A stretch of 46,608 nt of DNA from an uncultured Clostridia bacterium (GTDB taxonomy: Bacteria > Bacillota > Clostridia > TANB77 > UBA1234): the NCBI GenBank assembly GCA_934132775.1, contig CAKPAA010000014.1:1-46608 (forward strand), read 5' to 3'. The notes beneath the pieces were generated by a model. The model did not search any database. It was not told the DNA's origin and was given only the letters and a program-made list of their open reading frames with translations. This document shows positions 6,958-14,597 of this stretch, piece after piece (the stretch's first letter is position 1; the number at the start of each line of letters is the position of its first letter). The position numbers were made by a program, and so were the translations under genes.

Positions 6958-8541
6958 TTATTTAGCATACTCTATTGCACGTGTTTCTCTTACAACATTT
7001 ACTTTTATTTGACCTGGATAATCCATTTCTTCTTCTATTCTCTTAGCTATATCACGTGCTACAAGCACCATTTTATCGTCGTCGATGTATTCTGGTTTTA
7101 CCATTATTCTTATTTCACGACCTGCTTGAATTGCAAAAGATTTTTCAACTCCTTCGAAAGAATCTGCAATCTCTTCCAATTTTTCAAGCCTCTTAATGTA
7201 TGCTTCCAAAGTCTCTCTTCTCGCGCCTGGTCTTGATGCTGAAATTGCATCTGCTGCCTGCACAAGAACTGCTTCCATCGTTTTTGGTTCAACGTCACCG
7301 TGATGAGCTTGTACTGCGTTGATAACAGCATCGCTCTCCTTATATCTTCTTAGGATATCAACACCAATTTCAACATGTGTACCTTCTATCTCGTGATCTA
7401 TTGCTTTACCAATATCGTGAAGAAGTCCTGCTCTTTTAGCTAGCTTTGAATCAATTCCTAATTCCTCAGCCATAATTCCTGCAAGTTGAGATACTTCTAT
7501 TGAGTGATTTAAAACATTTTGTCCATAACTTGTCCTGTATTTCAGTTTTCCTATTAGTTTTATTATATCTGGATGTAATCCAATAACACCTGTTTCTAAG
7601 GATGCTGTCTCACCCTCTTCTTTGATGATGTTTTCTAACTCTTCTTTTGCTTTTTCAACAGATTCTTCTATTCTAGCTGGATGTATTCTTCCATCTGTTA
7701 CAAGATTTTCTAGTGCAATTCTAGCAACCTCACGCCTAATAGGATCAAAGCCTGATAAAATAACAGCTTCGGGAGTGTCGTCTATTATAAGATCAATTCC
7801 CGTTAGAGTTTCTAACATCTTAATGTTTCTTCCTTCACGTCCAATTATTCTTCCCTTCATATCGTCACTTGGTAATGGCACAACAGATACTGTTGTTTCT
7901 GATGTGTGGTCTGCTGCACATTTTTGAACTGCATAAGTAATAAGTTCTTTTGCTTTCTTTTGAGACTCTTCTTTTATTTTGTTTTCATTTTCTTTAATCA
8001 TCATTGCTGATTCGTGAGTCAATGAATCACTCAAAATTGCAAGCAAGTGTTTTCTTGCTTCTTCTTGTGACATTCCTGCTATTTTCTCTAATTCCGCTAT
8101 TTGTTTTTCTTTAAAATTATCTAGTTCTTGTTGTTCAACTTCTAGTTCTCTGATTTTTTCAACAACTTGAAGTTCTTTTCTTTCTAAGTTTTCAACTTTC
8201 TTATCCAAAGCTTCTTCCTTTTGAAGAAGTCTTCTTTCTTGTTTTTGTATTTCTGCCCTTCTTTCCTTGTTTTCTCTGTCTGATTCAGCACGTTCTTTTT
8301 GTATTTCTTCTTTTGCAAGTATAACTTTTTCCTTTTTTTCAGCTTCTGCTTCTTTTAATACTTCGCTAGCCGCTTTTTTTGATTCTTCAATTATTCTTTC
8401 TGCTTCTTTTTCTGCAAGTTTTACTTTTGAAGTTCCATTCGCTATCTTTTTCTTATCAATCATTAAAAAAATAAGCGATGTAACTGCTGCTGTTAGAACA
8501 AAGACAATAAGGCAAGGGACTATCAATTCTTGGAAACTAAT
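6958..8541 (-). CDS. rny: Ribonuclease Y, apparent ATT start
   Basis: Membrane-anchored endoribonuclease that initiates mRNA decay. Taken from ATT at 8541 the protein is 527 aa, the usual length. It has an N-terminal transmembrane helix (LIVPCLIVFVLTAAVTSLIFLM), a long coiled coil rich in K and E (about 35-200), a KH domain with MKGRIIGREGRNI, and an HD domain with AGLLHDIGKAIDHE and AHHGD, ending in DYPGQIKVNVVRETRAIEYAK-type sequence. The start choice rests on AGGAGG at 8555-8550 with eight bases to ATT. A GTG at 8550 overlaps the binding site itself, and a GTG at 8619 lacks one and adds 26 residues not seen in the family. Confidence 0.9.
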   Translation of the reverse strand: MSFQELIVPCLIVFVLTAAVTSLIFLMIDKKKIANGTSKVKLAEKEAERIIEESKKAASEVLKEAEAEKKEKVILAKEEIQKERAESDRENKERRAEIQKQERRLLQKEEALDKKVENLERKELQVVEKIRELEVEQQELDNFKEKQIAELEKIAGMSQEEARKHLLAILSDSLTHESAMMIKENENKIKEESQKKAKELITYAVQKCAADHTSETTVSVVPLPSDDMKGRIIGREGRNIKMLETLTGIDLIIDDTPEAVILSGFDPIRREVARIALENLVTDGRIHPARIEESVEKAKEELENIIKEEGETASLETGVIGLHPDIIKLIGKLKYRTSYGQNVLNHSIEVSQLAGIMAEELGIDSKLAKRAGLLHDIGKAIDHEIEGTHVEIGVDILRRYKESDAVINAVQAHHGDVEPKTMEAVLVQAADAISASRPGARRETLEAYIKRLEKLEEIADSFEGVEKSFAIQAGREIRIMVKPEYIDDDKMVLVARDIAKRIEEEMDYPGQIKVNVVRETRAIEYAK

Positions 8542-8547
8542 AGCGTC

Positions 8548-8555
8548 CACCTCCT
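8548..8555 (-). promoter_or_regulatory. Ribosome binding site deciding the rny start
   Basis: AGGAGGTG, preceded by AA, is the strongest Shine-Dalgarno motif in the region. Eight bases separate AGGAGG from the ATT codon at 8541; no ATG, GTG or TTG lies in frame at a workable distance. Confidence 0.75.
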
Positions 8556-8573
8556 TTATTAACTTTTCAATGT

Positions 8574-8654
8574 TCAATATATTATCAAGGATACGTTTTC
8601 TTTTAATGGAAGTATCCACGCTCCATAAAATCTTTTAAATAATATATTTTTCAT
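8574..8654 (-). CDS. Possible 26-aa upstream ORF in the rny leader
   Basis: An ATG at 8654 opens a 26-codon frame beginning MKNILFKRFYGAWILPL and stopping at TGA 8576-8574, 19 bases before the rny ribosome binding site. GAGGAG stands only two bases before the ATG, and the predicted transcript start (about 8657) would make the frame almost leaderless, so translation is uncertain. If made, it would be a leader peptide in the rny 5' UTR. Confidence 0.3.
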   Translation of the reverse strand: MKNILFKRFYGAWILPLKENVSLIIY

Positions 8655-8663
8655 TACTCCTCT

Positions 8664-8692
8664 ATTTTAATATTATTTAAGTATATTGTCAA
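8664..8692 (-). promoter_or_regulatory. rny promoter
   Basis: On the minus strand TTGACA (8692-8687), 17 bases, TAAAAT (8669-8664). Eleven of twelve bases match sigma-A consensus. Transcription would start near 8657, giving a leader of about 115 bases before the rny start. Confidence 0.8.
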
Positions 8693-8814
8693 TTATAAAT
8701 TGTTCTAGTCAAAGACAAAAACAAAAGATTTTTCACTTTAAAATTCTAAAAAATTTGCCATTTTATTATGTATTTGAGTTACAGCAAATATTTGCTATTT
8801 AGATGTATTTTAAA

Positions 8815-8850
8815 AAATAAAAAGTGCATATATTTCAACGCACCTTTTAT
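8815..8850 (-). terminator. Terminator after the MORN-repeat gene
   Basis: On the minus strand AAAAGGTGC pairs with GCACTTTTT (one G-U), followed by ATTTTTT. It lies about 12 bases beyond the stop at 8863. Confidence 0.75.
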
Positions 8851-8862
8851 TTTATTATTTTA

Positions 8863-9369
8863 CTATATTAACTTACTTAATTCCTCTTTCGTTAATCTAT
8901 TTCTCTCGTCTTCTTTTTCTTCTTCCTCTTTTGTTTTCTTTTCTATAATTTCAGGATGCTCTTCTAATTGCTCGCCTTTTCTATAATATAGTGTTTCTTC
9001 TAATATACCATCTGGATTATATCTGCAAACCTTTCCATTTAATATATCCTTTTGATATTCAGCCTCTTCTTGTAAAAATCCAGTATCATAATATCTCTTT
9101 CTGACACCTTCCATCTTGCCATTTTTATATGGATTTTCTTCCATCAAATTACCTGACTGATAATAAACATATGACGTTCCATTTAGAACTCCATCTACAT
9201 ATTCATTCTTGTTACTTACAACACCATTATAAAAATATTCTATTTCGGTTCCATTCTTTAAACCGTTTACATATGGAGTTTCAGACATCTTCTTTCCCTC
9301 TTCATAATATTTAACAATAACTCCCTCTATTACTTTTCCATCTGCACTATATATTACTTCTTTTCCCAT
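8863..9369 (-). CDS. MORN-variant (YwqK-type) repeat protein
   Basis: The 168-aa protein is built of MORN-like repeats of about 20 residues: YYEEGKKMSETPYVNGLKNG, YFYNGVVSNKNEYVDGVLNG, YYQSGNLMEENPYKNGKMEG and YYDTGFLQEEAEYQKDILNG follow one another from residue 18, then a charged C-terminal tail rich in EEKE. Such proteins are often annotated as YwqK-family antitoxins, but here no partner toxin gene is adjacent, so that label should not be taken as function. AGGAAG lies six bases before the ATG at 9369; the frame stays open upstream without a better site. It stands alone between carD and rny with terminators on both sides, so it is a single-gene unit. Confidence 0.8.
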   Translation of the reverse strand: MGKEVIYSADGKVIEGVIVKYYEEGKKMSETPYVNGLKNGTEIEYFYNGVVSNKNEYVDGVLNGTSYVYYQSGNLMEENPYKNGKMEGVRKRYYDTGFLQEEAEYQKDILNGKVCRYNPDGILEETLYYRKGEQLEEHPEIIEKKTKEEEEKEDERNRLTKEELSKLI

Positions 9370-9584
9370 TGCTTTCTTCCTTTCATTCGTATTTTTCAAA
9401 ATTATTATACACAAAATATACGTAGTTTATCAATAGTTTTAACACTTTATGTGAAATAATGTTTTTTAGACTTGTAATACGTGAACTTTACATTGAAACA
9501 GCTTTCTGGTTCATTAATTTAAAAGCTTTATGCAAGAAGAAAAATGCAATATATAAGTTACAAAATTGCTACCTTTCCATTACA

Positions 9585-9632
9585 TAAAAAATAGAGACTA
9601 AGAAATTTAACACTTAATTTCTTAATCTCTAT
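9585..9632 (-). terminator. Terminator after carD
   Basis: On the minus strand ATAGAGATTAAGAAATT pairs with AAATTTCTTAGTCTCTAT, followed by TTTTTT. A long, strong stem starting four bases after the carD stop. Confidence 0.88.
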
Positions 9633-9635
9633 CTT

Positions 9636-10145
9636 CTAGTCTTGTACTACTGCATATGTATTATATGCTTCATCAATTTTATCATTTATAAGCACTTCTA
9701 CTTGCTCTTTTGTCATTGACTCTGCAAGCACTAGCTCACTTATTAAGATTTGTTTTGCATTTGTTAACATTTTCTTTTCGCCTGTTGCAAGACCCTTTGA
9801 TTTTTGTCTAAAAGTAAGATTTCTAACTACATCTGCTACTTCACAGATGTCGCCGCTTTTCATTTTTTCTTGATTGTCTCTGTATCTTTTGTTCCAGTTA
9901 GCAGACATATCTGTTGGACCAGCACTAAGGACGTCAAGAACATTTTGTGCTGTTTCACCACCTATTACGTCTCTAACTCCAATTAGTTCTGCATTTTTTG
10001 TTGGAACCATAACTTTAATGTCGCCTACTGGCATTTTCATAACATAGTATTTTTGTTTTTCACCTAAAATTTCTTTTTCTTCAATTGATTCGATTGTTCC
10101 GGCTCCGTGCATTGGATATACTATTTTGTCTCCCACTTTAAACAT
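9636..10145 (-). CDS. CarD/CdnL-family transcription regulator
   Basis: CarD-family proteins bind RNA polymerase beta through an N-terminal Tudor-like domain and stabilise the open complex, often at rRNA promoters. The 169-aa protein has the family start FKVGDKIVYPMHGAGTIESIEEKEILG (residues 2-28), then KYYVMKMPVGDIKVMVPT, and a helical C-terminal DNA-binding domain with NWNKRYRDNQEKMKSGDI and AKQILISELVLAESMTKEQV. AGGAAG precedes the ATG. It has its own near-perfect promoter and its own terminator, so it is monocistronic downstream of disA. Confidence 0.93.
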   Translation of the reverse strand: MFKVGDKIVYPMHGAGTIESIEEKEILGEKQKYYVMKMPVGDIKVMVPTKNAELIGVRDVIGGETAQNVLDVLSAGPTDMSANWNKRYRDNQEKMKSGDICEVADVVRNLTFRQKSKGLATGEKKMLTNAKQILISELVLAESMTKEQVEVLINDKIDEAYNTYAVVQD

Positions 10146-10185
10146 TTTATATCACTTCCTAACTTTATTAGATACATACGTTGGT

Positions 10186-10253
10186 AGAGATAATCACGTC
10201 TCATCTCTCACACGCTACGGGTTAATTATATCATAAATAATTCCAAAAGTCAA
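10186..10253 (-). promoter_or_regulatory. carD promoter and structured leader
   Basis: On the minus strand TTGACT (10253-10248), 17 bases, TATAAT (10230-10225). The leader that follows contains an AGAGAT/ATCTCT hairpin (10208-10186) before the ribosome binding site. A strong constitutive type of promoter. Confidence 0.85.
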
Positions 10254-10310
10254 AGAATTTAGTAAACTAACTTTTTTTTGACTTTTTAGGAAGTTAGAGT
10301 AAAAATATGT

Positions 10311-11390
10311 TTATCTGTAAAACTTTGAGTCATATATTACTTGCTCGTGCATTCTTTTTATTCCTTGTTTTATATTTTGGGCACGTATTTCGCCTATTCC
10401 ATCTACTGCGTCTAATTCATCTATTGTAGCTCTAATTATGTGTTGAAAATCCCCTAATTTTTTATTCATATTCTCAATTACACTTATTGGCGTTTTAGGA
10501 ATTTTGCTAAGTTGTCTATATCCTCTTGATGGTACTTCTATATCATCTAGGGATTTATCCACATTGTATCCTAGTTTTTTTGCAATGTTTGTTGAATCCA
10601 TTAACTCATTTCTTGATAGTGAAGAAACATCTTCTACTATTTGCTCAGCTGTTAAAGGCTCAACTAAGTAATCTCTTATTAGTAACGTTTCTGCTACTTC
10701 AACGTCTTTTGATAATTCATCTAATTGGAGTTCAATAAGTCTGCCCTCATCTCCAAGTTCTATAATATAACTACTTATTTCTAATACGACTCTCATTGAT
10801 AGTTCTGCTCTTTGAATGGCAGTTACGACATTTTGCAAGGTTACTATATCATCGAATTCAAATTCGTTTATTATTGATATTATATCGTCGAATGCTGTCT
10901 TATATTTTTCAAGTGTTTGCATTGCTTGATTTGCTCTTGCTAATACTTTCGCACTTTCATTTATAACGTATCTTGTGTTTCCTTTGAATAATGTTATTAT
11001 ATTTCTTCTTTGAGATATGCTTACTACTAATTCATTTGTTTGTTTTGCAACTCTTTCACCACTTCTATGTCTTGTGCCTGTTTCAACTGTTGGAATTGTA
11101 GCATCTGGAACCAGCTGTGTGTTTGCTAATAATATTTTTTTGGCATCTTTACTTAATACTATGGCACCGTCCATTTTTGCGAGTTCATAAATTTTGGCTG
11201 GTGAATAATCTTCGTTTATTTTAAAACCGCCGTCTGCTAATTTCATAACCTCAGCAGAATCGCTGATTACAATTAGTCCACCTGTTCTTGCTTTTAATAT
11301 ATTGTCTAATCCCTCTCGCAGGTCCGTGCCTGGTGCCACCATTTTTAGTATTTGTATAAGTTCATTGTTTTTTCCTGGTTCATTTCTCAT
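10311..11390 (-). CDS. disA: DNA integrity scanning protein DisA, diadenylate cyclase
   Basis: DisA makes c-di-AMP from two ATP and scans DNA for branched structures, delaying sporulation when damage is found. The 359-aa protein (ATG 11390; an adjoining TTG is passed over) has the DAC domain with DGA (74-76) and GTRHR (105-109), a long helical linker, and a C-terminal helix-hairpin-helix motif AVDGIGEIRAQNIKQGI near 330-346. GGAGG lies seven bases before the ATG. It is 13 bases downstream of radA, the classical radA-disA pair; RadA is known to dampen DisA activity. Both are likely co-transcribed with the genes upstream. Confidence 0.97.
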   Translation of the reverse strand: MRNEPGKNNELIQILKMVAPGTDLREGLDNILKARTGGLIVISDSAEVMKLADGGFKINEDYSPAKIYELAKMDGAIVLSKDAKKILLANTQLVPDATIPTVETGTRHRSGERVAKQTNELVVSISQRRNIITLFKGNTRYVINESAKVLARANQAMQTLEKYKTAFDDIISIINEFEFDDIVTLQNVVTAIQRAELSMRVVLEISSYIIELGDEGRLIELQLDELSKDVEVAETLLIRDYLVEPLTAEQIVEDVSSLSRNELMDSTNIAKKLGYNVDKSLDDIEVPSRGYRQLSKIPKTPISVIENMNKKLGDFQHIIRATIDELDAVDGIGEIRAQNIKQGIKRMHEQVIYDSKFYR

Positions 11391-11403
11391 CAAAATTCCT
11401 CCA

Positions 11404-12768
11404 TTATTTCAATTTGCAAATCTTTAAAGCATCTGCCACGTTGCTAACCCCTATTATATTTATATTTCCCTTATATTTCAACTGCTTTCTGTTATTTTCT
11501 GGGATTAAACAAGTTGTAAATCCAAGTTTTTCACATTCTTTTATTCTTTTTTCTATCGAATTTACAGCTCGTACTTCTCCTGTTAGTCCGATCTCTCCTA
11601 TTACAACTAAATCTTTTGGCAATGGAATGTTCTTGTGAATTGATGTGATTGCAAGTGCTATTCCTAAGTCAGCTGCTGGCTCATCTAGCTTCATCCCACC
11701 AACGATGTTAACATACGCATCTTGATTTGATAAATTTATTCCTACTTTCTTTTCAAGGACTGCCAAAAGTAGTACTAATCTATTGTATTCAACACCAATT
11801 CCTGTTCTTCTTGGTAATCCAAATGGAGTTGTTGCTGTTAAGGCTTGTATCTCTATTAGCATTGTTCTTGTGCCTTCCAAAGTTGCTACTATTACTGAAC
11901 CTGCCGGATTTCCGTCTCTTTCTGAAATCAATAATTCAGAAGGATTTTTTACTTCAACCATTCCTTCTTGTTTCATCTCAAACAAGCCAATTTCATTTGT
12001 GGAGCCAAATCTATTCTTTACTCCTCTTAACACTCTATATGTAAAGTACCTTTCTCCCTCTAAATAAAGCACTGTGTCTACCATATGTTCAAGGACTCTT
12101 GGACCTGCAATAGTTCCGTCTTTTGTTACGTGACCTATTATTACAGTTGTTATCTCTTTTCTTTTGCAAAGTTGCATTATTCTTGCTGTAATTTCTCTAA
12201 CTTGGCTTACACTTCCTGGTGCTGCTGATATATCGTCACTATACATAGTTTGTATTGAGTCTATTATTATAAAACTTGGCTTATCTTGTTCTATTGCTTC
12301 TTCTATAATTTCTATATTTGACTCTCCTAAAAACATTATATTATCATTATTTATATTTAGTCTATCTGCACGAAGTTTTATTTGTCTGCCAGATTCCTCA
12401 CCAGATACATACAAAATTTTATTATTTTCAAATTTAACTTTATCGCATATCTGTAATATAAGTGTTGACTTTCCTATACCTGGTTCACCGCCAAGTAATA
12501 TTAAAGAGCCTGGCACTATACCTCCGCCAAGCACTCTATCAAGTTCTTCATAGCCCGTTTTAACTCTTGAAACACTTTCAGAAGTGTTTACTTCATTTAA
12601 TTTCACGACCTGTGCTTTTACACTCTTTCTTTCATTGCTTGACTTTTCTTTTACTATTTTTTCTTCATAGTATGTGTTCCAACTGTTACAAGCTGGACAT
12701 TTTCCCAGCCATTTAGGAGATTCATTTCCACAAGAACTACACACAAAAACTGTTTGACTTTTTGCCAT
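11404..12768 (-). CDS. radA: DNA repair protein RadA (Sms)
   Basis: RadA is a RecA-like hexameric helicase that promotes branch migration and processing of recombination intermediates. The 454-aa protein has an N-terminal zinc finger with C10, C13, C24 and C27, Walker A GEPGIGKST (94-102), the RadA-specific KNRFG motif in LRGVKNRFGSTNE, and a C-terminal Lon-protease-like domain (from about 285) with VNIVGGMKLDEPAADLGIALA. The start ATG has no Shine-Dalgarno motif at normal distance: the AAAGGAG lies 41 bases upstream, and the DNA between folds into a 12-bp hairpin that would bring it to seven bases (see 12769-12815). disA follows closely. Confidence 0.96.
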   Translation of the reverse strand: MAKSQTVFVCSSCGNESPKWLGKCPACNSWNTYYEEKIVKEKSSNERKSVKAQVVKLNEVNTSESVSRVKTGYEELDRVLGGGIVPGSLILLGGEPGIGKSTLILQICDKVKFENNKILYVSGEESGRQIKLRADRLNINNDNIMFLGESNIEIIEEAIEQDKPSFIIIDSIQTMYSDDISAAPGSVSQVREITARIMQLCKRKEITTVIIGHVTKDGTIAGPRVLEHMVDTVLYLEGERYFTYRVLRGVKNRFGSTNEIGLFEMKQEGMVEVKNPSELLISERDGNPAGSVIVATLEGTRTMLIEIQALTATTPFGLPRRTGIGVEYNRLVLLLAVLEKKVGINLSNQDAYVNIVGGMKLDEPAADLGIALAITSIHKNIPLPKDLVVIGEIGLTGEVRAVNSIEKRIKECEKLGFTTCLIPENNRKQLKYKGNINIIGVSNVADALKICKLK

Positions 12769-12815
12769 TTTTATTTGTGAGCATAAGCCTTTCTAACTTA
12801 TACTCACACTCCTTT
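12769..12815 (-). promoter_or_regulatory. radA ribosome binding site with intervening hairpin
   Basis: AAAGGAG (12815-12809) is followed at once by a hairpin: TGTGAGTATAAG (12808-12797), loop of nine, CTTATGCTCACA (12787-12776), all twelve positions pairing with one G-U. AATAAAA (12775-12769) then leads into the ATG. Linear spacing is 40 bases; with the hairpin folded it becomes seven. Confidence 0.65.
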
Positions 12816-12823
12816 CTAAATTT

Positions 12824-14575
12824 CTATTCATTATCACATAATTCTTTTTTTACTATTATATACATTGCGTGAGACCAAGATAGCTGACGCACCCATACTG
12901 TATCATTTCCATTTCTGTCTATCTGTTCTGGCAAGAAATTTAAGTAATCAGAATGATTTGTAACCCAATCAAATAATTCTCTCGCCACTTCTTTTTCACC
13001 ATTCTTAGAATAATATAATGCAAGCCAAAGTGAAGATATAATCCAAGCATTTCCGCCTACATAGTTATCTCCTTGATACCTCATATATCCACCATTTGAT
13101 AGTTTCAAGTCTCGTTCTATTGCACTTATGGTATTTTTCATAATTTCGTCATCTGTTTCTAATATGTCATATGGAGTTGATAAAGAAAGTAAAGAAATAT
13201 CTGTTTGTGTATTATCTATACTTCTTTTTAGCACACCATTTTCAGTGAAATTATTTATAATTGCCTTTCTCATATTCATTAAAGTAATTTCGATTTCACT
13301 TATTGTTGCTCTATATTTTAGTGCATTTATACTTGCCAACATTTCTTTACCAACTTTTAAACCTTCATATATACTTGCTGTCGAGTATAAATGTTTGCCT
13401 CTTCTTTCTTCCCATAAATCAAAACATTCCTTTGATAAGTAATCATTATCTATGTAATTTAAAAGTGCTGTTATTGCTTTTAATATTAAAATTTCTAGCT
13501 TTCTATACTTTCCGTTTTCATATACTCCTATTAGTATCGCTGCCGTCTCATCTATTTGTATTCCCCAAGATGGTGCAAGTTCACCATTTGAGTAATATCT
13601 TTGCTCAAATAGTCCAGAATCTAGTTGTGCTTTTTTAGCCCACACATTATAAAATTTATCAGTAAGCTTGCTAAGACCTAAAATGTTTAATGCTTTATTT
13701 ATGAATAAGGCATCTCGTGGCCAACAATAGCCATACCTACCGCATCTCTCAAAGTTTTCGTCTACATCTGGGCTTGCAAGCACTGCACCTGTTTCAGGAT
13801 TTGTAACAAGTGCATACATATAAATTGTTCTTTCTATTATCTCTTTTTCTTTAATTTTATTCACACTTTTCAATAAAACATTATTAGAAAAACTTTTTAA
13901 ATAGTTATCCCAATATTTTTTTGTTGAATTGTATAACAATGTTTCTTCCTGCATTTTGCACCAATTTACAAGCTCCAAAACACCTTTTAAATTATTTTCT
14001 AAGGCAATATAAATGGTGATTTCATTAACATCTGAATATAAAATTGCAGAATCCTCAGACATACCAATATAATCCTCTGGATTTAATATACCATTTTGCA
14101 TAGCATACTTAGAATTATTTACTTGATACTTTTTTATTTCATTCTTTGAAAAAGTAGCCATATACATTTCTTGGCAATACTGTATTAAAGTATTGTCAAC
14201 AACCATACTTGACACTTTTTTATTAACATCTGAATTAAGCTTCGAATACATAAACAAATTTAACTTTTTATTAAATTTAAAAGTTCTCACTACAACGTTT
14301 TTGTTAGGCAACACATAATCTCTTTGTAAGATTTCATAGTTTTCAACTTTTAACTCAGTATAAACTATATTCCCTTCATAGTGTTGCCTAATTAAAGTTG
14401 CCTCTTCATCAAGCCATAATATTCTGCCTTCGTGCACAATTCCCAATTTGTTTTTATCTATATTTTGAAAGTAATCAATATTCGGATAATACAGCCTTAT
14501 AAGCTCTCCTTTATCCGTTAAAGTACCAAGAATTTTTCCGTTTCCTATTAGTGCATTATTAAAGAATTTAGACAT
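12824..14575 (-). CDS. Glycoside hydrolase family 15 (glucoamylase-like) protein
   Basis: The 583-aa protein has the GH15 architecture: an N-terminal beta-rich domain (NALIGNGKILGTLTDKGEL onward), then an (alpha/alpha)6 catalytic barrel from about residue 250 with RYGYCWPRDALFINKAL (the W-PRD substrate-site motif), FEQRYYSNGELAPSWGIQIDETA, and DLWEERRGKHLYSTA carrying a likely catalytic glutamate (LWEER). The family acts on alpha-glucans or trehalose-like substrates; intracellular prokaryotic members often process glycogen or maltodextrin. No signal peptide is present, so it is cytosolic. AAGGAG precedes the ATG. The neighbour pgi, 22 bases upstream, feeds glucose-6-phosphate metabolism, which fits storage glucan use (inference). 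Confidence 0.85.
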   Translation of the reverse strand: MSKFFNNALIGNGKILGTLTDKGELIRLYYPNIDYFQNIDKNKLGIVHEGRILWLDEEATLIRQHYEGNIVYTELKVENYEILQRDYVLPNKNVVVRTFKFNKKLNLFMYSKLNSDVNKKVSSMVVDNTLIQYCQEMYMATFSKNEIKKYQVNNSKYAMQNGILNPEDYIGMSEDSAILYSDVNEITIYIALENNLKGVLELVNWCKMQEETLLYNSTKKYWDNYLKSFSNNVLLKSVNKIKEKEIIERTIYMYALVTNPETGAVLASPDVDENFERCGRYGYCWPRDALFINKALNILGLSKLTDKFYNVWAKKAQLDSGLFEQRYYSNGELAPSWGIQIDETAAILIGVYENGKYRKLEILILKAITALLNYIDNDYLSKECFDLWEERRGKHLYSTASIYEGLKVGKEMLASINALKYRATISEIEITLMNMRKAIINNFTENGVLKRSIDNTQTDISLLSLSTPYDILETDDEIMKNTISAIERDLKLSNGGYMRYQGDNYVGGNAWIISSLWLALYYSKNGEKEVARELFDWVTNHSDYLNFLPEQIDRNGNDTVWVRQLSWSHAMYIIVKKELCDNE

Positions 14576-14597
14576 AATTTTCTCCTTTATATGCTTT

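Noticed and set aside
8542..8619. rny start at GTG 8619, giving 553 aa
   Set aside because: No usable ribosome binding site, 26 extra residues unlike the family, and the strong AGGAGG lies downstream of it.
8863..9369. Toxin-antitoxin system based on the YwqK antitoxin label
   Set aside because: No toxin gene is adjacent; the gene is monocistronic and the label rests only on MORN-like repeats.
10146..10310. Riboswitch in the carD leader
   Set aside because: Only a short hairpin is present; no known aptamer core was recognised here or in any other leader of the window.
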